6,575 bases of DNA from Candidatus Gastranaerophilales bacterium (lineage in GTDB: Bacteria; Cyanobacteriota; Vampirovibrionia; Gastranaerophilales; Gastranaerophilaceae). The translations under genes and the position numbers were made by a program. Each line of letters begins with the position of its first letter. Position 1 is the stretch's first letter. Location: contig CANROV010000110.1 of the NCBI GenBank assembly GCA_947632315.1, positions 1 to 6,575 of the forward strand, read 5' to 3'. Shown here piece after piece: positions 1 to 5,607 of this stretch. A model generated the notes under the pieces. It had not been told where the DNA came from, did no database searches, and saw nothing but the letters and a program-made list of their open reading frames with translations.

Positions 1-2
1 CT

Positions 3-518
3 GCGATGGGACAACTTGGTAAAGATGCATCGCTTCTGGCAAAAGGCAAGGCTTTATTTAGCGACATGCGTTCATCAACAACAAATAACGCTTCGAACAT
101 TTGGAATACAATCAATTCGTTCCATAATAATAAAATAAAGGCAAAGGCTGAGGGTGCTTCTGAAGTAAATACTGCAGATAGTACGGTTTCTGACTCTTCT
201 ATAAAAAGTAAGTTTTCTAAAATTAAAGCAGAATTAAAAGATTTAGATGACTCCGAAATGATGTTAACCGGCAAAAAATCGGCACCTATCAAAGCCAAAC
301 TGAATGTAATAGCAGAAAATCTAAAAATTGACACACCAAAATTAAACGGTATAATAGACCTTGTGAAAGAAGATGGTATTTTGGGAAATGATATTCCGTC
401 AACAATGAAAAACATAATGAATATGCAGCCTCAACTTATTGAAGAATACGGATATGGAAATATTTTAGCAGTTCTTGAAACACTTGCAGGTACTGACTCA
501 GCAAATCAAACTGTATAA
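3..518 (+). CDS. hypothetical protein, 3' part of a gene entering from the left edge
   Basis: I do not recognise this protein. An ATG sits at base 6, but the frame is open to the window edge and no ribosome binding site can be seen in the five bases before it, so the visible 170 residues are probably the C-terminal part of a longer protein. Counting from that Met, the first 50 residues are rich in Asn, Ser, Lys and Ala. Residues 52-68 form a Ser/Thr/Asp-rich linker. From about 66 onward the sequence looks helical and charged (SKFSKIKAELKDLDDSEMM, then IKAKLNVIAENLKI), ending in a possible helical bundle around residues 110-162. There is no cysteine, no membrane segment and no known catalytic motif. 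It is convergent with the Hcp-like gene and ends just before a shared hairpin terminator. Coding status is well supported by a long open frame with sensible composition; function is unknown. Confidence 0.7.
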   Translation, partial: AMGQLGKDASLLAKGKALFSDMRSSTTNNASNIWNTINSFHNNKIKAKAEGASEVNTADSTVSDSSIKSKFSKIKAELKDLDDSEMMLTGKKSAPIKAKLNVIAENLKIDTPKLNGIIDLVKEDGILGNDIPSTMKNIMNMQPQLIEEYGYGNILAVLETLAGTDSANQTV

Positions 519-533
519 AATAAAAAGACATAT

Positions 534-566
534 AAAAAAAGGAAGATTCAAAATCTTCCTTTTTTT
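534..566. terminator. bidirectional intrinsic terminator between convergent genes
   Basis: An 8-bp perfect stem (GGAAGATT at 541-548, AATCTTCC at 552-559) with a 3-nt loop is flanked by seven A on the left (534-540) and seven T on the right (560-566). Read on either strand this gives a hairpin followed by a U tract. It lies 15 nt after the stop of the plus-strand gene ending at 518. Its right edge overlaps the TAA stop (565-567) of the minus-strand Hcp-like gene, so it can serve both convergent genes. Confidence 0.9.
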
Positions 567-2157
567 ATTTCAATATTAATTTAATATCTTCTGCGGGAGA
601 TGACATTTCATGCACATTAAATAATTTGTTTAATCCGTGTGATAAAATAGGATTTATTATATTAGGACAGCAAGGCCCCAAAAATATTTTATTCACATCT
701 AAATTTATAAGATTAAAAATATTTGATATTGTATTAACATCACAATCTGCCAAGAATACACTTAATGAATTTTTAACTATTTCTTTATCTAACTGCTCAA
801 TAATATAGTATAACATTGAAAAATCATAATAAGGATTGGCATACCAATAATTCTTACGTTCAGAATCATATGCAAATGATATAATAAAACAATTTTCAGG
901 AAGTTGTTTAATAAATTGCATTATATAATCATTTTGAACCGAAAGTTTATCCGATAAACCGATTACAATAATATTAGTTATTTCGGCAGAAAAAAGTTTA
1001 TTAGTAATATCATCAATATGATTTTTTATTTCTTCTTCACCGTAACCGATATTCAAAGATTTAATAGTTTTATTTTCTGAAAATCCGTCGGAATTCAAAG
1101 CGTAATCTTTTAAAGGAATCAAATTATCATCATCAATTTTTCCTATACCATAGGCGGGATATTTAGCTGAAGTATAAATTTGACCACGAATAATATCAAT
1201 TTTAGGCAGTGAATTTCTTGTTATATAAATAGGGCCGGGAAATGAGGCAAAATCAAGCGAAAAATCATTATCCGAACGTTGATAATGACCTGCCAAATTC
1301 GGATTGGCACATAATTTTTCATACTTATATGCATTAATTAAATTATGATGAGTATAAACATTAATATCAGTATTTTTTACAAGATTTAATATTTTTTCCA
1401 AATCAATTATACTAGACCCTGAAACTAATATTGCTTTTCCTTTTTTAGTTAAAAACCCGGCTTTTGTTTTTCTAACTGGCCCGAATTTTTCAATAATTTT
1501 ATTATTCAGTTTCTTAATTATTTTATAATTCCAACGTGAAAATTCTTTGATTTTTTCAATCCAAACTTCTTCTGTTGAAGCAGGAAAATTTGAAGCATTA
1601 AATAATTTTAATACTTCTTCTTTTGCTTCAACAAAATCTTCTCCGTATCTTTTTAGTTCAATTAAACAATTACAGGCACTTAACACTAAATTAATCATTA
1701 TTTCATAAAGATTTTTTTTGTTTTCAGATAATTGTTCTTTTTGTTCATTTTGATTTTTTTCATATCCGTTTAAAGCTTTAATAACCGATTCTTTATCAGT
1801 TAAAGCCAATTCATTATCATTAATTATTTCAGGTTTATTATCAAATTTTTGGCATATATCTATGTATAAATTTTTAAGATTATTTTTATTGGCATATAAA
1901 TCTTCTACAATAACAAAAAAGCTTTCACGTCTGAAATCAAAATTTACTATTAATACGGAAACAAATTCAATAACTCTATCCGTGTACTCTGTCATATCAA
2001 CATCAAAAGATTTAAGTTTTTCAATATAATAAACAATCCCTCGTAACTCAGATACAAGCATTTCTTTAATTGCAGAAAAGTAAGGATCAAACGAAAATAA
2101 AGCAGGAGAATTTGCACCCATACACAATGAATTATAAAGATTAAAGAATTTATTCAT
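565..2157 (-). CDS. Hcp (hybrid cluster protein / prismane) homologue lacking all cluster ligands, probable pseudoenzyme
   Basis: This 530-residue protein matches the length and order of Hcp, the iron-sulfur protein annotated as hydroxylamine reductase and linked to NO/nitrosative stress. Recognisable Hcp segments are a helical N-terminal domain (VNFD near 71-74), KAILVSG (241-247), YTH (268-270), NLAGHY (287-292), FPGPIYITRN (306-315), IGYG (370-373), a Y..QF..LP segment (411-420) and KIFLGP plus a helical C-terminus (490-530). Ligand positions are changed by hand alignment. The His after ILVSG is Ser248, the Glu of THGE is Asn272, the Cys of TTNC is Ser316, the Cys of GGCDG is Ser402, the Cys of LACGK is Tyr430, the Cys of GQCN has no counterpart near 445-449, and the Glu and Lys of WYEQK fall at Asp473 and Asn475. 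The N-terminal CxxC...C...C cluster motif is also absent. No cluster or reductase activity is expected. The start is supported by an AGAGGT Shine-Dalgarno 4 nt upstream. Homology is confident; role unknown. Confidence 0.85.
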   Translation of the reverse strand: MNKFFNLYNSLCMGANSPALFSFDPYFSAIKEMLVSELRGIVYYIEKLKSFDVDMTEYTDRVIEFVSVLIVNFDFRRESFFVIVEDLYANKNNLKNLYIDICQKFDNKPEIINDNELALTDKESVIKALNGYEKNQNEQKEQLSENKKNLYEIMINLVLSACNCLIELKRYGEDFVEAKEEVLKLFNASNFPASTEEVWIEKIKEFSRWNYKIIKKLNNKIIEKFGPVRKTKAGFLTKKGKAILVSGSSIIDLEKILNLVKNTDINVYTHHNLINAYKYEKLCANPNLAGHYQRSDNDFSLDFASFPGPIYITRNSLPKIDIIRGQIYTSAKYPAYGIGKIDDDNLIPLKDYALNSDGFSENKTIKSLNIGYGEEEIKNHIDDITNKLFSAEITNIIVIGLSDKLSVQNDYIMQFIKQLPENCFIISFAYDSERKNYWYANPYYDFSMLYYIIEQLDKEIVKNSLSVFLADCDVNTISNIFNLINLDVNKIFLGPCCPNIINPILSHGLNKLFNVHEMSSPAEDIKLILK

Positions 2158-2161
2158 ATAT

Positions 2162-2167
2162 ACCTCT
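2162..2167 (-). promoter_or_regulatory. ribosome binding site of the Hcp-like gene overlapping the glutaredoxin stop
   Basis: On the minus strand AGAGGT lies 4 nt before the ATG of the Hcp-like gene. Its first two bases are the last two bases of the glutaredoxin TAG stop (2166-2168). A ribosome ending glutaredoxin therefore sits directly on this start site, which implies translational coupling and supports the chosen start. Confidence 0.75.
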
Positions 2168-2432
2168 AATCTTCCAGCATTTCATCAAGCTGCCCTGAAT
2201 TATTCAGTTTTTCCAATACGTCAAATCCGCCAATTCTTTTTCCGCCGATTATAATTTGAGGGACGGTAACTCTGCCTTCAATATCATAATATTCTCCGAG
2301 TTTTTTTCTGTGTTCATCTTCATCTTTTGTTATATCTATTTTTTTATAATGAATATTTTTACTGTTTAAAAGCATTTCGGCTTTTTTACAATACGGACAA
2401 TAATCTACTGTATAAATAACAACATCTTTCAT
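2166..2432 (-). CDS. grxC: glutaredoxin, dithiol CPYC type (GrxC-like)
   Basis: An 88-residue thioredoxin-fold protein of normal glutaredoxin length. It has the CPYC active site at Cys12-Cys15 directly after the first beta strand, the TVPQI segment with the cis-proline at Pro58, and the GGFDVL glutathione-binding segment at 68-73. Family members use glutathione to reduce protein disulfides and glutathione mixed disulfides in the cytoplasm; no signal peptide is seen. An AAGGG ribosome binding site lies 7 nt upstream of the ATG. It follows the TPR gene after 73 bp and is followed by the Hcp-like gene after only 8 bp, with the stop codon inside the next ribosome binding site. This arrangement suggests the Hcp-like protein is a physiological partner or substrate, which is an inference. 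An NrdH-type redoxin is less likely, since glutathione-site features are present and no ribonucleotide reductase gene is nearby. Confidence 0.93.
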   Translation of the reverse strand: MKDVVIYTVDYCPYCKKAEMLLNSKNIHYKKIDITKDEDEHRKKLGEYYDIEGRVTVPQIIIGGKRIGGFDVLEKLNNSGQLDEMLED

Positions 2433-2460
2433 TTTTTTACCCTTATCTTATTTGATGTTA

Positions 2461-2495
2461 TTATCTATAAAATTTATAAATTTTTTAACAGATAA
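2461..2495. repeat. AT-rich imperfect inverted repeat upstream of glutaredoxin
   Basis: Outer arms TTATCT (2461-2466) and AGATAA (2490-2495) are perfectly complementary. They enclose a perfect 16-bp palindrome of A and T (2469-2484). It sits in the 73-bp gap between the TPR stop and the glutaredoxin start. No U tract follows on the minus strand, so it is not a normal intrinsic terminator. It could be an operator or mRNA structure. In DNA this AT-rich, chance is a serious alternative. Confidence 0.35.
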
Positions 2496-2505
2496 AAGAA
2501 TATGA

Positions 2506-3279
2506 CTACTTACTTATTCTGGAAATAATATCTCGTATACTGTTTTTTTCTTCATCGGGCAAATCAAAATTTAAATAATCTTGAAAATACTCAATAGCAC
2601 TTTCATAATCATTTCTTGCCATAAATAATATCCCCAGTTTTTTATATGACAAATGGAAATTTTCATTTGCGGATATTGCTTTTAAATGATTAGATATTGC
2701 TTTATCTATATTATCATTTGCCTCATAAGCAATTGCCGTTTGGTAAAACAACACGGCATTATCCTGAATTTTATCCAGTACATTTTCATAATTGTCAACG
2801 GCGCTTGCATAATCGCCCATTTCATATTGAATATTACCCAAATCCCAATATGCATCAAGATTATCAGGGTCTATTTCCAATATTTCAAACAGTTGATCCA
2901 TAGCCAAATCATATCTGCAATCTTCAAGATAGAACCTTGACAAATAGTGTTTTAAAGCAATTTCTTTAGGCATTAATGTAACACCGTTTTCAAGCAGATT
3001 TATTGCATCAATAATATTTTTGTTTTTAAAATAAACATCCGCTAAATTTATATATGTTTGAACCGATTTAGGATTAAAAGAAAGAGTTTTAATAAAATAC
3101 TCAATGGCTAAATCATCTTTAGCGAGCTTAGCGTAACACAAACCTATATTATTTAAGACATTCGGATTATTATTATCCTGTTCAAGCACTTTTTTAAATG
3201 CCTCAATACACTCTTCATATTTTTGAGCTTTAAAAAATTCAAGTGCCTTAGAAAGTTCGTTATTTATTTCATTTTCCAT
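2506..3279 (-). CDS. tetratricopeptide (TPR) repeat protein
   Basis: A 257-residue protein built almost wholly of about seven 34-residue TPR units, roughly at residues 7-38, 39-72, 73-106, 107-139, 140-173, 174-207 and 208-240. The TPR consensus is clear, for example NIGLCYAKLAKDDLAIEYF followed by NP at 69-70, and DLGNIQYEMGDYASAVDNYE followed by later repeats. There is no signal peptide, membrane segment or extra catalytic domain, so it is probably a cytoplasmic protein-interaction scaffold; its partners cannot be read from the sequence. No alternative Met occurs near the N-terminus, yet no good Shine-Dalgarno precedes the ATG. A possible -10 element lies so close that the transcript could be nearly leaderless. 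It is first in the minus-strand series TPR, glutaredoxin, Hcp-like; the 73-bp gap makes co-transcription with glutaredoxin likely but not certain. It is divergent from yebC. Confidence 0.93.
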   Translation of the reverse strand: MENEINNELSKALEFFKAQKYEECIEAFKKVLEQDNNNPNVLNNIGLCYAKLAKDDLAIEYFIKTLSFNPKSVQTYINLADVYFKNKNIIDAINLLENGVTLMPKEIALKHYLSRFYLEDCRYDLAMDQLFEILEIDPDNLDAYWDLGNIQYEMGDYASAVDNYENVLDKIQDNAVLFYQTAIAYEANDNIDKAISNHLKAISANENFHLSYKKLGILFMARNDYESAIEYFQDYLNFDLPDEEKNSIRDIISRISK

Positions 3280-3332
3280 ACTTTTATATTACAATAAAAG
3301 AAAAAATAAACAATATATGAAAGGAACAATAT
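3280..3332. promoter_or_regulatory. divergent promoter region between the TPR gene and yebC
   Basis: Only 53 bp separate two divergent starts, so both promoters must lie here or reach into the TPR coding sequence. On the plus strand TACAAT (3290-3295) is a fair -10 for yebC, giving a leader of about 30 nt; its -35 would fall inside the TPR gene and is poor. On the minus strand TAATAT (3291-3286), with TTGTTT 16 nt upstream, could serve the TPR gene, placing transcription start at or next to its ATG. The two -10 elements overlap by two bases. These are by-eye matches in AT-rich DNA. Confidence 0.35.
3321..3325 (+). promoter_or_regulatory. ribosome binding site of yebC
   Basis: AAGGA lies 7 nt before the ATG at 3333. 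This selects that start over an out-of-frame ATG at 3317 and agrees with the conserved MSGHSKW N-terminus of the family. Confidence 0.85.
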
Positions 3333-4085
3333 ATGTCAGGTCATTCAAAATGGTCAACAATCAAACATAAAAAAGCGGCAGTAGATGCGGCAAGAGGTGT
3401 TACATTTCAAAAATTTTCAAGAGAAATAATAGTTGCAGCGAGAATGGGCGGTGCTGACCCAAACGGCAATTTCCGTTTAAGAACTGCCATTGACAGAGCA
3501 AAAGCCGCAGGATTGCCTAATGATAATATAAAAAGAGCAATAGAAAAAGGAGCCGGTTCTTCAGGCGCCGACAATATGGAAGAGTTAACCTATGAAGGCT
3601 ACGGCGCAGGCGGTACTGCAATTTTTATTGAAGCTATGACCGATAACAGAAACAGAACAGCAGGTGATATCAGAAGCTTCTTCTCTAAGTTCGGCGGAAA
3701 CCTAGGTGAAACAGGTTGTGTCGGCTGGATGTTCAAGCAAGTCGGTGTTATTGAATTTTCAAAAGAAGATACCGATTTTGATAAGCTCTTTGAAGCTGCC
3801 ATTGAAGCTAATGCTCAAGATGTATCAGATGAAGATGATATCTATAAAGTTATTACTACTCCGGAAGATTTTCAGTTCTGTGTTGAAACTCTTGAAAAGA
3901 AAGGGTTCAAAGGAAATTCTGCCGAATTAACAAGAATTGCTGAAAATTCTGTTGAAGTTACCGATGAAAAAATTGCTGCTAATATATTAAGATTAATGGA
4001 AAAGCTCGAAGAACACGATGATGTTCAAAATGTTTATTCTAACGTTGATATATCAGACGAATTGATGGAAAAAATCGATATATAA
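3333..4085 (+). CDS. yebC: YebC/PmpR family protein (TACO1 family)
   Basis: A full-length 250-residue member of the YebC family. The signature N-terminus MSGHSKWSTIKHKKAAVDA, the IIVAARMGGADPNGNFRLR region and the LPNDNIKRAIEKG segment are followed by the TYEGYGAGGTAIFIEAMTDN motif (about 87-106). Next come RTAGDIRSFFSKFGGNLGE (about 108-126) and GCVGWMF (128-134). The acidic C-terminal domain ends in ...NVYSNVDIS. Family members have been annotated as DNA-binding transcriptional regulators. More recent work on bacterial and mitochondrial relatives points to a role in translation, easing ribosome stalling at proline-rich stretches; which applies here cannot be told from sequence. The SREIIVAAR and NFRLRTAID segments resemble cyanobacterial YebC as I recall it, a hint about the host lineage. 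It is monocistronic, with its own ribosome binding site and strong terminator. Confidence 0.97.
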   Translation: MSGHSKWSTIKHKKAAVDAARGVTFQKFSREIIVAARMGGADPNGNFRLRTAIDRAKAAGLPNDNIKRAIEKGAGSSGADNMEELTYEGYGAGGTAIFIEAMTDNRNRTAGDIRSFFSKFGGNLGETGCVGWMFKQVGVIEFSKEDTDFDKLFEAAIEANAQDVSDEDDIYKVITTPEDFQFCVETLEKKGFKGNSAELTRIAENSVEVTDEKIAANILRLMEKLEEHDDVQNVYSNVDISDELMEKIDI

Positions 4086-4086
4086 C

Positions 4087-4117
4087 AAAGTCCCTCGTTT
4101 GAGGGACTTTTTATTTT
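4087..4117 (+). terminator. intrinsic terminator of yebC
   Basis: A perfect 10-bp stem (AAAGTCCCTC at 4087-4096, GAGGGACTTT at 4101-4110) with a GTTT loop is followed by a T-rich tail TTTTTATTTT (4108-4117). It begins 1 nt after the yebC stop. It lies between convergent genes, but the minus-strand tail is only TTT followed by G, so reverse function is weaker. Confidence 0.95.
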
Positions 4118-4140
4118 GATTATAAAAATATTATATTAAT

Positions 4141-4695
4141 TTAATGAAAATTCTTAATAACTATTAAATATATTGTCAATATTATCAAACCTGCAAAAAT
4201 AATTCTTGCTATTGTATTAAATCTGTTAGAGAAATTATTTTGTCTGTTTTTTTCTTTTTCCAATTCTAAACCAACATTGTCATATAAAGTTTTAACCATA
4301 TCACCAAAAAGAGCATTTTCAGCAGAATTCAATGAACGAATTTTTTCAAGTTCGCCGTGGTCTAAAAATTTACCACCGCAGCAATAACATTCATCAACTT
4401 CCACTTCTTGTGAGACACCCGAATAGTTTTTCATCATGGCACTACCGCAAACAGGGCAGTATCTTGTCAATTTAGTATCAACTTCTTTAAAGGTTTTATT
4501 TTCCAATATTTTTTTCAGGGGAGAAATATCTTCATGCGGTTCATCAAACTTTTTAAATTCCGTATTATCAAAGTATATTCCTCCGCACCCGTTAACACAT
4601 ACATCAAGATTAACACCCGCTTCAGGTATAAATACTTTTTCCATTTCACATCCGCATGCAGGACACACAATTATCTTTTTATCATTATCTGCCAT
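4141..4695 (-). CDS. double TFIIB-type zinc ribbon protein with C-terminal membrane anchor
   Basis: The 184-residue product has two zinc ribbons of the zf-TFIIB type. The first uses Cys11, Cys14, Cys33 and Cys37, followed by GGIYFD and an acidic helix. The second uses Cys80, Cys83, Cys103 and Cys106, followed by GGKFLDHGELEKI. A charged linker (about 125-160) leads to a single membrane helix at about 165-180, ending four residues from the C-terminus, so the ribbons should be cytoplasmic and the protein tail-anchored. The family is widespread in bacteria but its function is not defined; zinc binding is the only safe prediction. I chose ATG 4695 over an in-frame ATG at 4731 because AAGGAAGGA lies 9 nt before 4695, whereas the upstream ATG has no ribosome binding site and sits in a promoter-like TATAAT stretch. 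It follows the 249-residue repeat protein by 82 bp. Confidence 0.88.
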   Translation of the reverse strand: MADNDKKIIVCPACGCEMEKVFIPEAGVNLDVCVNGCGGIYFDNTEFKKFDEPHEDISPLKKILENKTFKEVDTKLTRYCPVCGSAMMKNYSGVSQEVEVDECYCCGGKFLDHGELEKIRSLNSAENALFGDMVKTLYDNVGLELEKEKNRQNNFSNRFNTIARIIFAGLIILTIYLIVIKNFH

Positions 4696-4704
4696 AGCTT
4701 TATA

Positions 4705-4713
4705 TCCTTCCTT
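4705..4713 (-). promoter_or_regulatory. ribosome binding site deciding the zinc ribbon start
   Basis: AAGGAAGGA on the minus strand lies 9 nt before ATG 4693-4695. It lies inside the frame that would be opened by the upstream ATG at 4731, so the shorter 184-residue product is preferred. Confidence 0.8.
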
Positions 4714-4733
4714 ATTATACAATTTTATCATAT

Positions 4734-4762
4734 ATTATATAATAAGAATCATTTATAAATAC
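4734..4762 (-). promoter_or_regulatory. possible promoter of the zinc ribbon gene
   Basis: A perfect TATAAT (-10) at 4739-4734 would place transcription start near 4727, about 30 nt before the preferred ATG and upstream of its ribosome binding site. The hexamer 17 nt further upstream (GTATTT) is a poor -35. A second TATAAT at 4719-4714 overlaps the leader and is too close to the ribosome binding site. Confidence 0.3.
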
Positions 4763-4777
4763 TAAAGATTTTATTTA

Positions 4778-5527
4778 TTACATAACAATTTTTCTTTTAT
4801 ATTCAGTACCGGAAATACTATTTGAATCTATATCAAACAATATTCCTTCAATATCTTCAGTTTTGGTATTAAAACTAAACGATCTGGCAATTGAAATATC
4901 ATCAGGAGAATATTTTTTTACACCTTCTGACACGCAAGACAATTTGTTACGATAATAATCAAATAATTTGTTAATGCTTTCAGGCGGACAATCTTTATTT
5001 TTATTTAAAATAACACCTTGTGCCACACTGCTTAATTTATTATTAACATATTTATATCTTGTCTTTATTTTGGTAACACCACCCACTATAGGAGAAATTC
5101 CGCTTTGAATTTCGAATATTTGAATATCATTAGGAGTTTGCATAAAATATATTTTTTTAGATAGTTTATTTGTTTGACGCAAAGTTATTGTTTTTAAATT
5201 TCCTTCCTGAACTGCTTTATTTCTCTTTATGTCTTGCATAGCTGCTTCAAGCTCCAACGCAGCTTCTATTGATAAATTCCTACCAATTGTTTTTAGAACC
5301 TCGGCCTTTTGTGTAAGCCTAAATTTTTCAGGTTCATTTCCATTCATAAATTGCATATAACTTTTAGGCACTTTTGCAACCTGGCCAAAACTCGGATAAT
5401 AATTATACATTCCATTTGTATAAAATTCATTATTTACTTTGTTCTCAGTTGAATTTATACGTTTAGCGTGTATTTTATTATTTGTTATTAATGTTTTAGG
5501 ATATATTCTTACAGGATTTACGAGCAT
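4778..5527 (-). CDS. hypothetical protein with tyrosine-rich repeats, paralogue of the next gene upstream
   Basis: I do not recognise a named family. The 249-residue protein has no signal peptide or membrane helix. Its N-terminal leader is basic and Asn-rich and reaches PSFGQ at 45-49, a motif I associate with Gastranaerophilales proteins. A helical, charged segment follows (about 70-110, with IEAALELEAAMQDIKRNKA). The C-terminal half contains beta-type repeats. YKYVNNKLSSVAQGV (158-172) and FDYYRNKLSCVSEGV (189-203) are clearly the same unit 31 residues apart; weaker copies start near 126 (IYFMQ...IQIFEIQSG) and 217 (FSFNTK...IEGILFD). The start is firm: AAGGAAG lies 7 nt upstream (5535-5541). 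It lies 80 bp after the 251-residue gene, with which it shares layout and leader residues, so the pair probably arose by duplication. Function unknown; surface or effector-like roles would be speculation. Confidence 0.82.
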   Translation of the reverse strand: MLVNPVRIYPKTLITNNKIHAKRINSTENKVNNEFYTNGMYNYYPSFGQVAKVPKSYMQFMNGNEPEKFRLTQKAEVLKTIGRNLSIEAALELEAAMQDIKRNKAVQEGNLKTITLRQTNKLSKKIYFMQTPNDIQIFEIQSGISPIVGGVTKIKTRYKYVNNKLSSVAQGVILNKNKDCPPESINKLFDYYRNKLSCVSEGVKKYSPDDISIARSFSFNTKTEDIEGILFDIDSNSISGTEYKRKIVM

Positions 5528-5534
5528 TTTTTTA

Positions 5535-5541
5535 CTTCCTT
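5535..5541 (-). promoter_or_regulatory. ribosome binding site of the 249-residue protein
   Basis: AAGGAAG on the minus strand lies 7 nt before ATG 5525-5527. It fixes the start and so the MLVNPVRIYPKTL leader used in the comparison with the neighbouring paralogue. Confidence 0.8.
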
Positions 5542-5607
5542 ATTCTTAGTAAACTATTTATGTAATTATATTGATAATATTCATAATATTTTTAACGCCT
5601 TTATCAA

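Noticed and set aside
626..808. 60-codon plus-strand open frame
   Set aside because: It lies antisense inside the well-supported Hcp-like gene, has no ribosome binding site and no family features.
565..2157. Calling the 530-residue protein an active hydroxylamine reductase or a carbon monoxide dehydrogenase
   Set aside because: Sequence landmarks are those of Hcp rather than CODH, and all cluster ligands expected for either enzyme are missing.
2686..2940. Two overlapping plus-strand open frames opposite the TPR gene
   Set aside because: They are antisense to clear TPR repeats; their hydrophobic composition is what the reverse strand of Asn/Asp/Tyr-rich codons produces.
3599..3930. Open frames on both strands within yebC
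   Set aside because: Shadow frames of a fully conserved YebC coding sequence.
4696..4731. Twelve-residue N-terminal extension of the zinc ribbon protein from ATG 4731
   Set aside because: No ribosome binding site precedes 4731, and the extension would translate the strong AAGGAAGGA site itself.
4436..4765. Plus-strand open frames opposite the zinc ribbon gene
   Set aside because: The minus-strand product has eight correctly spaced zinc-ligand cysteines and a good ribosome binding site; the plus frames have neither motif nor start signal.
5528..5607. Direct repeat AATATTAT and a TATAAT-like element between the two repeat-protein genes
   Set aside because: Short AT-only words without a usable -35; expected by chance in this composition, so not listed as a promoter.
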